DNA of 64,000 nt, from the NCBI GenBank assembly GCA_944548615.1, contig OX155963.1, positions 20,020,261 to 20,084,260 of the forward strand. Direction: 5' to 3'. This document shows, piece by piece, positions 51,210 through 62,429 of the stretch. This DNA comes from Micropterix aruncella. Lineage: Eukaryota; Arthropoda; Insecta; Lepidoptera; Micropterigidae. Position numbers and translations under genes: made by a program. Each line of letters begins with the position of its first letter. The stretch's first letter is position 1. The notes beneath the pieces were generated by a model that saw only the letters and a list, made by a program, of their open reading frames with translations, was not told where the DNA came from and did no database searches.

Positions 51210-54200
51210 GTCATTTTACCGTCGCATAATTTTTATATTACGATACGTAATTCCCTTAATATATTTTATTTTTATATCATTTAAACAAACAACGACCTAC
51301 TCCCTTAGATAAGCCTTGTGAACCTACCTAGAATCGAGGTAATTCCCGACCTAAGACCATACGTTATATGCGTCTATATTTTATTATTGTATTGGGTTCG
51401 GTGGCACATATATCCCTGCCTATTTGAGACGAAAAACACCGCAGTAGTCCGACCGAATTAAAATCTGTCGCGATCTATTGATTTTTTTATGGGTACACAC
51501 GTACCAATTTTATACATTTTTTTTTTTTACTATATTTTTTATGTTTGTACAACACGGAATAGCTTCGAACAACTGTCCAGCGAAACAGGCCCTAGTAGAA
51601 CGCGAAACCGTCGTGACAACAATTTTATTCACAGCTTGCGAATGTCCTTGATTCAACCTTGCTATCCGTCAAGGTGCGGTTATATTTCCGCAGATAGGCT
51701 TTTACATGACCTAAATAAAAGGTTTTAGCTCATTTAGTTTGCCCCTAATCATTCGATCCTTCCCTTGAGAAGGAAAATAAGCATCAAAACAAAACGATTT
51801 ACCAATACGCTTTACATTTTAACACTAAAGAATATTTGTCAAGGATTATACGAAAGTATGAGACCAAAGGTTTAGTATGAAAGGAGAGCGAAAGGAACAT
51901 GCTGAATGGAGACGAAAGAAAAGAGAATGAACACATGGCGAAAGGAAAATTTGAAGTCAACTACCCAAAATATTATCCTCCCTCGACATAAATCTTACCA
52001 GTACATCGTATAGTAATTTTGTTAGTTTTGAACACTCAGGATCTCACAAGTCCTACTGTTAGGTGTATCCGATTCCGATAAAGTAGTTGTGACCGAAAAT
52101 CACCGAAACACGGAAAAGGAGCATATAATAACATTACACCGAGAATATAGACAATTGAGAGTCTTTAACACTCAAGAACCAACTGCTTGACGTTAAAAGC
52201 ATGACAGTTGTCACGTCCCTAATAAACTGAATATTGTAGGTTCCACAAAAAGAACATCCCAAAATATTAAAACATAACACCCCAAAACAAAATCAAACAT
52301 TCCACAAACACGAAAATTCTCACGTTCGGCATATTTAAATTATACCCATATAAAACAGGTTATCTATAACAAACCCTGTGACATAAAATTTTATTATTAT
52401 ATATTATCTATACTTCTCGCGTAAAGGAGGATGACAACGACTCGCGGAAATTAAAATTCCGTGGTGTCGGAACTACCACATATAATATAGTCCGTCATTC
52501 CGACTGAAAGCACGAGTCACTTAAAACAGGCCGGTTCAGCCAGGTCACTACGACCCTATTATCACTCGACATTACGCTCCTTATAGCGATGTCATATATT
52601 TTTTTCTCTTATTATTTTTAAAATCTTTATTTACACTGTCCGGTTCCTGAAAAACAACATATATTTGTTTACATTTTTACTCTGTAAGCCGAACAAATTT
52701 CCCAGAACCTCACAACAACCCCGGCCGCGTAAGCACACAAATTTACAATCTTTTTTACTCATACCAAAGTTGCTTGTCAACGTGTAATTTTGTAATCATA
52801 TTTTCTTTCTCATTTCACCTCATTTCCCTGAACTCACAAACGGTTTGACTGCGGGGATACACGGCGAAACCAAATTTTAAATCAGACAACTACGTGGCAG
52901 AAATACTGCGTATTATTAGGACATCTTCTATGTCATTGCATATTTTTTTTTCCTCTTCTTTTTTTTTCATTTTTTATATAAGAGGTCACATATACATCAC
53001 CCGTAAGATTCGAAATGCCGTACGCAATATCCGTCAAAAAAGACATTGCGTACAGTAATGGACGAAGCAAAAGCAAATACCTTTCTTTTTTTTAATATTT
53101 TATTAACACCTATGTTTAAACTTTACCTGCCATCAGCAGGGAGGAACGAAACCTCATATGTCAAGTGACTCACTTCAATCGCATTTTTCTCTTAAAGCGT
53201 CAATTATTAAACGCCACTTAGCGCAAGTAAGCAAAGCCAAAAACTTTGCGAAACCTTTCTTCATTTTTGTTTCTATTTTAACGGTTTTCTTATCTTCTAT
53301 TTTCTTATTGTTATTTTCTATTTTCCATTTTCTTATTTCTTTATTTTACTTTGTTATCTCACATAGATAACACTAATCTCTCTCGAAAAGTAGCATAGAT
53401 TAAACTTGTATTTCTTGCTTACTTATATTTTTCTTTGAACGGTTTTTCTTTTATTTTATCGTTATTTTCCTATCTTTATTTGTTAAATTACAACTTGCGA
53501 GATGGTAAAAAAAAAAATGTACTTAGGAAAATTCACTACTATTCTTTTGGAAATGTAAAGATAGCGTTCCCGCACTAGTCCTTTCTTAAATAAAAAAAAA
53601 ACAAAAGTCAGAAGGAACCCTGCCTGTCCTTTCCCAACCTATTCTGCCAATATGAACTTCCAAATACGAACATTTACGGCTCGGAAAATGCACTTTGCAA
53701 TACATGGACACCGTACGAGCAAGCAGAATCATGACAACACCCATGACCTGGACTGCAGCAGCACCGCAGCGACTAAGCAACCAACGCTTATTGCTCGCGC
53801 GGCACTACTTGGGCGATGACAGCGAGGTGGCACATCCCACTGACGCAGGCATCACAACCCCATCGGATAACGCCACGTAGGCATCAGCCTACGGAACCGA
53901 GACGCGCTCGCGCAGCGGGACGAAATCCCTCCGCAGCAGCAGTCTTCGGCACACAGCGACCCGAAGCAGCACACCGGTTAAAGGCAGTATACAAACTTTC
54001 CTTAATAACGACGAATTGTTGCCGGACATTTTATATGATAGTGCACAATCCTCTTGCACACAATTGGGGCTTTAAATATGGGACACTAAACCAGTGATAA
54101 TAGTTAAAGTTACTAAGTGCTAAGTAGTCATTAAAGTGAAAGTGTATCGCAGCGTCATAATATCAGACAATTTCTCCTATAATGCGATGATAAAGAACGC

Positions 54201-54409
54201 TCACTGTTCTCTTGACACCGGTCGACAGTGGCCTTTATCTGTAAACTTTATCAAAGCACGATGCCACTTGTCAATATCCAGGCAGCATTGCTAACGCACA
54301 ACTTTTTCTCCATTGTTCGAGGCATACAAGGACGGGACGAGCACAGCCAACAACCCGGCTGTCCCCAAACCGGTTTCAACCCGAAACCGCTTCTCCAGCT
54401 GACGCGACA

Positions 54410-54560
54410 CCACGGCCACCCCGGCCGATGGAACTACGAGAACGACGAGCCGACGCGAGACCACGGCCACCCCGGCCGATGGAACTACGTGGACGAGGAG
54501 CCGCCGCGAGACCACGGCCACCCCGGCCGCTAGAGCGACGACGAGTGACCGACGACGAAC
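54410..54560 (+). repeat. 51-bp GC-rich minisatellite
   Basis: CCACGGCCACCCCGGCC recurs at 54,410, 54,461 and 54,512, each followed by GATGGAACTACG or, in the last, GCTAGAGCGACG. Fifty-one is a multiple of three. The plus frame 54,228-54,533 reads DHGHPGRWNY and EPPRDHGHPGR repeats of 17 residues, the minus frames read GRGGRGLA repeats. It is open on both strands, so coding is not proven. Located 440 bp before the right LTR. Confidence 0.85.
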
Positions 54561-54999
54561 ACCGACTCGACAACTCTCGTAAATGTTGCCTAGCAAGCCA
54601 TTCAGCTCATATCTTCTTCATTTCCATGAATCCGAACTCCTTCAATACAATTCCATAAATCCCATCTCAAAGGTAACTGTTAGAGTAAGAATTCCTTACA
54701 AAGGCCCATTATTTTATCTTTTCTTCCTAAATGCCATTAATTTTCCTTCGGGACACTTTTGTTTTCTTATTTTTCTTTTATCTCCATTATCACAAGGTGT
54801 ACCATAGGAATAGAACTCTTATACCTTCGGTAGTCATTACAACCACCTAATTAGTGGACTCTCATCTTTAATATTTTTCTCTTTATTTCATCTCTGTATT
54901 TTTCTTTATTTCTTTTTTTTTTATTCTTTGTTTTTTTTTATAAACCTGTTAGTTATGTGTGGTAAAGCGCCGGGACGTCGCTACCCCATACTGACGGCC

Positions 55000-56706
55000 T
55001 GTGACGAACTACTCGTCACGAGAATTTACCTCTTTAAAATATATTAATAAAACTCTCATATAATTCACTTTACACTTCGCCACAATCTAATCGGCACATA
55101 AACAAATTATCTCGACTTCCAACCGTTGCCGTAATCGCATCATGCGATACAACAACGCACACCCCTAGTCGGATTCGGCGGCAAAAGTTGCCAGACGAAT
55201 AAATTAAAAACCCGACCGGATCGAGCGTCCCACTATATACCCTCTCTTAGTTTTGAACCGCCGAACGCAGCGGAAGTGCCCGTGGCCGCTGGGGGTCAAA
55301 CCCCTCAGCGGTCCACATTTTATTCGAAAGCCGAGCCGCAGTGACACGTTTTAAAGTGCATCTGGAATCCAATAGTTTCACCAAGCGATATCAGTGCGCA
55401 ATCCCGCAGTCAGCCGCAACGAACCCCAGCCTCCGAGGGACCTACCTTCCATATCAGGCGAGTTTCTAGGGTTCACGTTTTTCTGACTCCCCAAACTTTA
55501 AAACCCCAGAGTTCAGCTAATAACTGTTATATTTCATATCAAAGAATTTAATCAATCGAACCTAGTGCAAGAGCGCTCTCTATAGTTCGCCTCAGGGCAT
55601 TTTTCCCGTTTAATCGTCAATCGACACACTTTTCAACCTACCCAAGCGCGAGAGAGAGTCCAAGGTTTCAGCGCGTAAATCCCGTGAAGCCGTGGGACGA
55701 TCCAGAGGACGCCCCCATAGTAGTCGGCGGCGTCCAGACCGACGTAACGCGAGGCCCCGCGCGCCGCGGTTGTTGAAGGTTCCCCCCTTTTTAGAAGTTC
55801 CCTTGCATAAACAATATGAAAGCGTATCGATAGAGATGTTCCCAGAATTCCTTCCGAAATTCCCATAATACCCGTAAGCACCTACCTACCGTGAGTTTAG
55901 CGACCTACCTACCGTGACTTTCCACGCACGCTCCGGCGATTCCTCCGCTCCGAAGGGCTTGCAAAGGCACTAAAGGTCCTCCCGAATATACATTTAATAT
56001 ACTTAAATCAGAGAAATAAAACATCTGTAATTTTATGAGTAATAAATCTTGTATTATACTTCGGGTCTTTCTCTTTAAAAGGGTTAATCTCTCGTACACG
56101 GAGAGAAATTCTATTCTTGCTTATGATATAAATGGTGCAAGCTCAGATTAGTAATATAAGAAAGTAACTGCTCCGAATCGGCGCGAAGTTCGCCGCTACA
56201 CATCGACGCAGAAACCGCCGCGCAACGATCTGACAGCTCAGATCGCGCGTGACTTCACAGCGGTCGAATATCTATTTTATTTTCCAGATTCGGCGATAAG
56301 CCCACAGTAAGTACATATTATATCCCTATTTATTACTCCTCCACTCTTCTTTCCCTAGTTTTCCCCCTTTCTCACAATAGAAGCAAGGCTGTCCTTCTCT
56401 TCCAGAAGCTCTCCTTTTCTCCGCGCAGGATTCCTTGGGTTCACCACGACCCTTTCCACTGAGCTACCGCGGTCCCAAATCCTGTCGCGTATCCCCATCT
56501 GCGGCGTTCAAGGTCAGGCAGCGACCACGCCTGCTCTTTCTCGTAACGACCCGAATTCCCAATCATCCAAGATTTCCGTGGTGGCGCCCACATACACACA
56601 TCATTAAAGCATTACACCTTCTTTTTTCCACGGTAATCCTAAATTCCACGAAAGATATTTCCCCATGACCTAACAACAGGCTTTTCCTTAATCGGGTAAC
56701 GTTACA
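55000..56706 (+). repeat. Right LTR (1,707 bp)
   Basis: Same length as the left LTR with one substitution seen by eye (A at 55,965). Ends CGGGTAACGTTACA followed by ACAT. Carries the same TATATA (55,234), hairpin (about 55,284) and AATAAA hexamers. Confidence 0.95.
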
Positions 56707-56885
56707 ACATACGTATGCATACACAAATCTATTTAGACGTAAGTATACATACATAAACCTATTTGTACATACGTATGCATACATAAACCTATTTATACAT
56801 ACGTATATATACATAAACTTATTTATACATACATACATAAACATACATAAACCTATGTATAGATATGTAAATATACATAAACCAA
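56707..56885. repeat. ACATACGTATGCATACATAAACCTATTT minisatellite
   Basis: About five units of roughly 30 bp: ACATACGTATGCATACACAA, ATACATAAACCTATTTGTAC, ATACGTATGCATACATAAAC, ATACGTATATATACATAAAC and so on. Continues the tract seen at 46,700-46,768. The 93-residue minus-strand open frame is a translation of the repeat. Confidence 0.9.
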
Positions 56886-56889
56886 GTTT

Positions 56890-57080
56890 GATTTATTAAT
56901 GAACAGTTTAATAAGTATACTTTTCTCCATTAGCTTTAATAACTTGTTGGAAGGTTTGGGTATCTCATGAGTTTCTTGCAGTTTTTAATGACTTCACTTT
57001 AATGATCAGGAACTCATACCCGAATTACTGACTAATGCATCTTTGCTTCTGCCTATCGAAGTTTGGACTTTAAAATACCC
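56890..57080 (-). pseudogene. Tc1-like transposase C-terminus, relic
   Basis: The minus strand near 57,010-56,910 reads SEVIKNCKKLMRYPN, then after a frameshift FQQVIKANGEKYTY and a stop. This matches the usual end of Tc1-type transposases (…E.I..c..LV.SMP.R...VI.A.G..TKY stop). Only about 35 residues are recognisable and the DDE core is not visible. Confidence 0.5.
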
Positions 57081-57479
57081 CTAATAATTGCAAATAGGAT
57101 ACATTTCAGGATAAGTCCCGTAAGATTCATTTTCATCGGAATCATATGACCTCTTGATTTATTAAGTAATTCTTAGATAATTAATTTTAGACTATGTCGC
57201 ATGGCTGAAAACCTTTCTGAAAGATTGCTACACCATTGGAGTAAGTTTTTCAATTTCCAGTGGCATTGTGGTTCGAAATAATTTGTATTTCTGAGTTATA
57301 CGAGGCAACTACAAAGACGTGAGAAATACGTACAAAGAGTGTGTTTGAACCCAATTGATCTGAAAAAAACTAAACTTAAAAAAACTGACCTAACGTTATA
57401 GCGATCTTTTAACAAAATTTAGCCTCATGCTATTTCATCGTAGGTAATAATGAAGTTTATCTAAGCCCATTTAATCTAA

Positions 57480-57600
57480 CTAAGGTATTGAAAAATTACT
57501 TCCAATACTATAAATGGCTCATGCGGCTTGAAAGACAGGGAAACTAACGGAACTTAAATCCCATTGACAATTATGGAGCTATTTGTAGGTCCAGGCTTTG
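57480..57600 (+). pseudogene. Tc1-like transposase DLNPIE-region scrap
   Basis: The plus strand reads KWLMRLERQGN, a stop, RNLNPIDN and then, in another frame, LWSYL, resembling the conserved stretch around SPDLNPIENLW that carries the last catalytic acid of Tc1 transposases. It is on the opposite strand to the C-terminal scrap at 56.9 kb, so the two are separate relics or one inverted relic. Confidence 0.35.
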
Positions 57601-58500
57601 CATAGTATAACAGTCAATTTATATATCCGACCGCGAAAGGTCACGTGGTTCTATTTTTCTATATGTTGTTAGGACGTGTCACAATACTGAGAAACCAAGT
57701 TTGCAGAATCGAAGTAAGAAATTTGAGATCTACCGAAGAGTAATTATTTTTTAAATGAATCCCTTATGTTGTAAATTATTTTTCATCAATAGTATGTAGA
57801 TATTTTTTTAACTAAGATATTTGTTAGGCGCTAATAAGATATGATGGTATATATCCAATCAATAAGGTATCTTTAATTTTATTATTTATTTTATTTTAAT
57901 TTCAAACCAGTTGATAGGAATTCCTACACTTGGTTATGTCAAAAACTAACAAAAATAACAAGTATAATATTTAAATATACCTATTAAAGTATAAGGTATG
58001 AACGTCGGTATTGCAAGTTATGAACGTTGAACATCCAAGCGCAGATTTTCTAGGTTATATAGGAGAAACAACATTTTCCAATAGTTTCAATCAAACTTCT
58101 TACATAATTTCGTAGAATGTTCATGTGGACAATAGTACTAAATAATCAAACAAATATTGGATAATTTCACAAATTACCATACGGCAAGATATTTTAAAGA
58201 AAAAACACAAATACAAACAAATCAGTAATAATAATAATAGTAAATAGCCAATAGTTAGAAGAAAAAAAACGCAATTGTAAAATAGTCTATAATAGAAAGA
58301 ATAAGGAATAATAATAGTCAAGTAGGTTAATAGAGCTGCGAAAAATTGATATTGTCGAAATCCTCAATGCTATAAATGGGGTTTTTAATCAAAATACCCT
58401 GTACCTTTTTCTTAAAGTGAACCTCGTTTGTGTTCCTAATATTCTAAATAAATAAATCTCATATACGGTCCATAGCAGAGGGGCGCAGTGAGGTTTCCGC
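57601..58500. other. No gene recognised
   Basis: AT-rich sequence, with the short minus-strand frame 58,121-58,321 hydrophobic only because of its A/T composition. GAACGTCGGTATTGCAAGTT and ATGAACGTTGAACATCC near 58,000 are unremarkable. Confidence 0.4.
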
Positions 58501-58503
58501 GAT

Positions 58504-58541
58504 ATCTCTCTCTCCCTCTCCCTCTCTCTCTCTCTCTCTGG
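58504..58541. repeat. (CT)n microsatellite
   Basis: CTCTCTCTCCCTCTCCCTCT followed by a pure CT run. A polypyrimidine tract of about 38 bases. Confidence 0.9.
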
Positions 58542-59340
58542 GATGTGGGCAAATTGACTTTCGCAGATAAAGTAACGGACTACGTCACGGATCCCAATTT
58601 ACCGACGGAAATGTGGTTTAGCTTCACTGGACGAACGCTGCAGCGCGTGCAGCTGTGCTTCCAATAAAGTTGCCAAACGCTAACTAACCCGAAACGATAG
58701 TAATTCCATATTGGTTTAGTTAAGCTGAAAGCGCTAGACTTTATGTAATTTGACCGCAAATCCCTCTTTAGCTTTGCGAATGGCGTAGCATGAAATGATA
58801 GTTGGCTTGGGAAATGTTACGGTTCAGGTGAATAATCTAATCAAGAGAATGAATAATCGCCAGTGATTATATAAAATAAGTAACTATTTTTTAAAGTAAT
58901 AATTTAACCAATGATAACAATCATAACATTCAATTATTAGTTTCATCTATCGCATTTATATATCGTACGGTCGCTTTAATTGCAAGGTCAGACTATCAAA
59001 CCTCAAATCGTAAAATTCGCAACTGTAATATAGCTCCTGCTACATTTCACTACTAAATGATTTTTAATAAATAAAAGTCATCGGTACGTGTAGTGTTAAC
59101 ATGCATCTAGCGAAATTGTCCCTTTAATAGTGATAGGCGATAACACAGAATATTTTATATATCGAAACAAAAGACGAACAAGGAAACCCTGGTAATACTT
59201 CACCAATCATTTTAATTGCATGTTGGACGTTCTGACCCAGAGCGCTATTTTACGATAACGAGCTGACCGTTATAATTCATAGGTTGCTAGTTTCTGGACA
59301 TTCTTGCAGTTTGTAAGCCGTAATAGTGTTAGAGTTCTAA
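58542..59340. other. No gene recognised
   Basis: Mostly unique-looking DNA. 58,900-58,960 shares about 55 bases with 39,690-39,745. The less AT-rich part is 58,550-58,800 (ACGAACGCTGCAGCGCGTGC). No domain-bearing frame. Confidence 0.35.
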
Positions 59341-59344
59341 CTCT

Positions 59345-59560
59345 ATAGTTGTCAACTACAACGGGCGAATCCGTCACCTCATGAAGTTTTGTCTTCCGTG
59401 AGATAAGCGTAGATTACTTAGACATACAAATCTACTGTCTAGCTAAGCCAACATACCCGACAGAGGTCAACGCCTTACGGAGAGGCACTGAGAAAGGTAC
59501 CCAGCGGGTAGCCTCGCCCCCTGTCTACCATTTTCATAAGGATATCTCCTCCTGGAATTA
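59345..59560 (+). repeat. 0.9-kb repeat family C, partial copy 5
   Basis: GTTGTCAACTACAACGGGCG, AATCCGTCACCTCATGAAG, CTACTGTCTAGCTAAGCCAA, GACAGAGGTCAACGCCTTAC, CCTCGCCCCCTGTCTACC and GGATATCTCCTCCTGGAATT, then it is cut off by the lead-in of the next copy at about 59,570. The two copies are head to tail. Confidence 0.8.
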
Positions 59561-59569
59561 TTTATTAAA

Positions 59570-60475
59570 TGTTGGTGGTAAAGGGCCTTTTTATAGACCC
59601 AAAATTAAGAAATACAATATAAAAATATTATTAGGTAGATACTTAGATTTATGGCATTTAGGCAAATGAAAATAGATATTATTAGACAAAATACCTCGCT
59701 AATTAAAACATATTGAAGGAATAATACGACGTTAATATAAATATGAAACATTGGGTGGTATGTATATTAGTTGTTATTTATTATTATTTGTTTTTTGTTT
59801 AGTTTTGACGACAGCGATCGTTCTACCTCCCGTCAGGTAAGCGTAGATGACTTAAATAAAAATATAACGTCTAGCTGAGCCAACATGTCCGACAAATGCC
59901 AACGCCTTAAGTCAAGGCACCGGGAAAGGTACGCAGCGGCCGGCCTCTCCCCCTGTCTACCAGTTTAGGAAGAATATCTCCGTCTGGAATTAACCATCAG
60001 GATACCTCCCTCCTCCCGATTGGCTACGGGACCGAAGTCGCGTACCTCTACCTGTTGTATTTCAGCAGTAACTCAATAAGAATTTATCGCGGACCTGGGC
60101 GTTGTTTGCCCGTCGTACCACTCAAGATCGGGTAGCCGATAGGTCATTTCAAGAATGGCATGGCAACATGTCTACATCCATCCCCACTTCCCCGCAGGAG
60201 TATATTTCTAGTCTCCAGATTCCTTCAGTAATTGGTAAGAGTGCACAATCGATTGGCGTCGCCGAACGGTGCGCAAACCGTCAAGTAGCACCGGGAGGCA
60301 ATCCTTCAGGAGAAACCAATCCACTAGCCGTGAGCCCTGAGACGCGAGTCTTACTCGGGGTAGCCTTCCACACGAGTAGGTTTCTGAATAGGAGTTGGAC
60401 CGATTGGAAAACACGATGGATCTTATGGCCCAAGCTGCACGAAACCGTTCGCTACCTAAAAGCCCGTAATAGCTT
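59570..60475 (+). repeat. 0.9-kb repeat family C, copy 6 (near full length)
   Basis: Starts with the AT-rich lead-in GGGCCTTTTTATAGACCCAA, GGTAGATACTTAGATTTATG, CGCTAATTAAAACATATTG, TAATATAAATATGAAACATT, then the GC-richer body CGATCGTTCTACCTCCCGTC, AATGCCAACGCCTTAAG, GAATATCTCCGTCTGGAATT, CGACCTCTACC-like text, TCGCGGACCTGGGCG, GCACAATCGATTGGCGTCGC, GCACCGGGAGGCAATCC, and ends GATCTTATGGCCCAAGCTGC and ACGAAACCGTTCGCTACC. Together with 26,328-27,310 it defines both ends of the unit. The 149-residue open frame from 60,102 is not conserved in phase in other copies. Confidence 0.8.
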
Positions 60476-60790
60476 AATAGTTAGTGTAAGCCGTAATAGT
60501 TCACTGCAATGTAATTTATTTTATAGGAGGGTCAGATCGTACAAACTTTAATTCGTCTAATATTATACGCACTGAACTATCCTGCCAATCGCGATAAAAT
60601 CGTGTGAGGCTCTTCCAATTTGGACGTTCTCAGAACTTCCAATTTGGGCGTAATGACGTTTGGAGTGTCCTTTTGATTGTTCCTTTTAACTACAAATGTC
60701 AATGCCCGCTCTGCTATACTATCCATCCAGGTGGAGATAAGCGTCTCGGAGACAGTTTGCTTCACGGAATTAATGCCTGGGATTCGGGAA
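60476..60790. other. No gene recognised
   Basis: Between family C and a GC-rich open patch. A short duplication CTTCCAATTTGGACGTT and CTTCCAATTTGGGCGTA at 60,612 and 60,637. The minus-strand frame of 74 codons has no domain. Confidence 0.35.
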
Positions 60791-60794
60791 GAAT

Positions 60795-61049
60795 GTGGCA
60801 ATTTATCGCAACGGATATCACGTCGCCGCTACGACCGCAGCCGCGGGTCTACGATCCGCACATACGCCTAGATACATCTACGGGCTACGCCTCTACGATC
60901 GCTACGAGCGGTTCTACGGTTTCGGGCTTGCGCGACCGCAGTTACCTCGTCGTTATAGCCGGGCGCAGCGAATTGATTTGTTCGAAAATAGCTCGACCGG
61001 CTTGGAAAATGGCGAATGGAAATGGATGGATAATATTACCACCTTTTAA
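60795..61049 (+). other. GC-rich open frame of unknown identity
   Basis: All three plus frames are open for 60 or more codons. The 84-codon frame ending TAA at 61,049 is rich in Arg and Tyr (YIYGLRLYDRYERFYGFG, then RPQLPRRYSRAQ) and ends GEWKWMDNITTF. The word CTACG occurs at least six times between 60,848 and 60,916, which explains some of the Tyr/Arg bias. It differs sharply in composition from its neighbours. It could be a decayed or genuine exon, or simple GC-rich DNA; I recognise no family. Confidence 0.25.
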
Positions 61050-62425
61050 TACATTCATACTTTTAACAGACCTAACTGTTCTTACTTACTTTTAACATAT
61101 CTACCTATTTTTTTACTTTAAGATTCACAAAATAAATTAGAATTACTACTCCTTGACACGTGTCTGAAAAACTCCTTTACAAGCGACAGCTATATACGCT
61201 GGGCTGCGCTATGTTTTCGTGTAGGAAAAAATAGCACAAAATACTTTGATCTTGAACAGGAAAATTAGGGAAAATTCTTGTTATAAATATCATTACATGT
61301 ATATATCTATAAAGTTAGCAGGGATCGTCTGTACTTAAGCAAAAAAAAATAAAACAGCATTCACTCTGTTAATATAACTCTTTGTTCCTATTTATTGCGA
61401 ATGTGTTTTTTAGATATGACGACTATCATTACCACATTAAGCCACTCTGCATTAGTTTAAATATTTTTTCCAGAATTTTAGAATGCATATTTCTGGCTAA
61501 AGGACGTTTTTATTGAAAAGGGCATAAACCCCATTAGACCTCAAAAATCTATCCCTTTCGCAAGCAAGCAGCTTAATTTCCACAGCAGTCTTTCTATGAT
61601 TTCAGCGCCCGTGCATGCCGAAAAGCCTGGTATAGTCACCTAGTTTGAAGGCAGATCCATTCGAGGGTTGTAAATTCTAAATATAATTCCATTTACATAT
61701 AAAACATGTACAACATTAAATAAAATATCACATACTCGGGTCCACGTTTATTTAAAGAATTTATACTGTTATTTAGGATAAGAATAGATGAGATACCAAT
61801 GTAAAAAAACTGCCAATTATTCGCATAAAGTTAGGTTATGTCAGTTAGTCAGTTAAAATGTCAGTCAGTCAGTTAAAAATGACGAGTGACGCTTGCCTGA
61901 CGCAGGTGGCGGCTGTCAGTTCTACCTCTCTTGGGCCGTAGAGAAATACTTCAAAAAAGATATGGTTAATTTGATTTGCCATGGGAAATAAAATAATTTT
62001 GGTAGTGCATTTGAGTCTTTTTTTAATTTCATTTACTTAGTCAGTTTATACTGTTCTTTCAAGATAGTGACTTGTAAATATGTTTTTTCCTTCCATTATC
62101 ATGTTTAAATAAATGTTTCTAAAGTGTACTCAAACATTATCATGGCTAAAGGTTTTGGTTTGTAACAGTCAAGAATTATATTTAAATATAAAACCATGGT
62201 TTCGAAAATTCAAGCATGACAAATAGCTACAGGAATCGGCCAAAGGCTGACAAACCAGTGCAAGAATTGACTCTCGTAACGAATAAGGACTATACAAAGA
62301 AATCAACTCGTGACCAAACTTGATCATACACTTCACGACGCGACGTGCGGAATTCGCGTCCTCCCCTCCAAATCGAGTCCTCCCCATCCTTTATAAGTCA
62401 ACCGCTACGTCCCTGCAGACATTGA
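61050..62425. other. No gene recognised
   Basis: AT-rich sequence. GTCAGTTAGTCAGTTAAAAT and GTCAGTCAGTCAGTTAAAAA (61,839-61,879) form a short tandem of GTCA. The minus frame 62,169-62,387 shows no domain. Confidence 0.4.
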
Positions 62426-62429
62426 AAGG

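Larger units (their letters stand above)
48670..54999 (+). other. Interior of the LTR element, non-coding
   Basis: Largely AT-rich and poor in G on the plus strand, especially 48,700-50,750. It includes two tandem duplications (49,617-50,230 and 50,339-50,520), a CA-rich stretch (50,535-50,755), a purine-rich segment (50,860-51,010), a hairpin with a CTCF-like core (51,183-51,209), a GC-rich part (53,690-54,010) and a 51-bp minisatellite (54,410-54,560). Short frames at 53,695-54,097 and 54,228-54,533 have no recognisable retroviral motif. No polypurine tract precedes the right LTR (last bases ACCCCATACTGACGGCC). Confidence 0.7.
46769..56706 (+). mobile_element. Complete non-autonomous LTR retrotransposon (LARD-like), recent insertion
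   Basis: 9,938 bp: left LTR 46,769-48,475, interior 48,476-54,999, right LTR 55,000-56,706, flanked by ACAT at 46,765-46,768 and 56,707-56,710. Ends are TGTGACG and CGTTACA. Polarity is plus because a primer-binding site lies five bases inside the left LTR. Searching all six frames of the interior, I find no gag, protease, reverse-transcriptase, RNase H or integrase motif; the longest open frame is about 100 codons and repeat-derived. Known families with long LTRs and long non-coding interiors are called large retrotransposon derivatives and are moved by proteins from autonomous relatives. The near identity of the two LTRs says the copy moved recently, so its non-coding state is not the result of age. 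The superfamily (Gypsy-like, from the 4-bp duplication and tRNA-Lys primer) is an inference. Confidence 0.85.

Noticed and set aside
53695..54097. GC-rich frames in the LTR element as a gag remnant
   Set aside because: No CCHC knuckle, no major homology region and no capsid-like pattern; the frames overlap in several phases as expected for GC-rich DNA.
54228..54533. 101-codon frame with repeated DHGHPGRWNY as a real protein
   Set aside because: Not accepted as a gene because the minisatellite is open on both strands and the frame stops right after the last repeat. Kept as a finding.
56563..56844. 93-codon frame of repeated YVCINRFMY
   Set aside because: It is the ACATACGTATGC minisatellite read on the minus strand.
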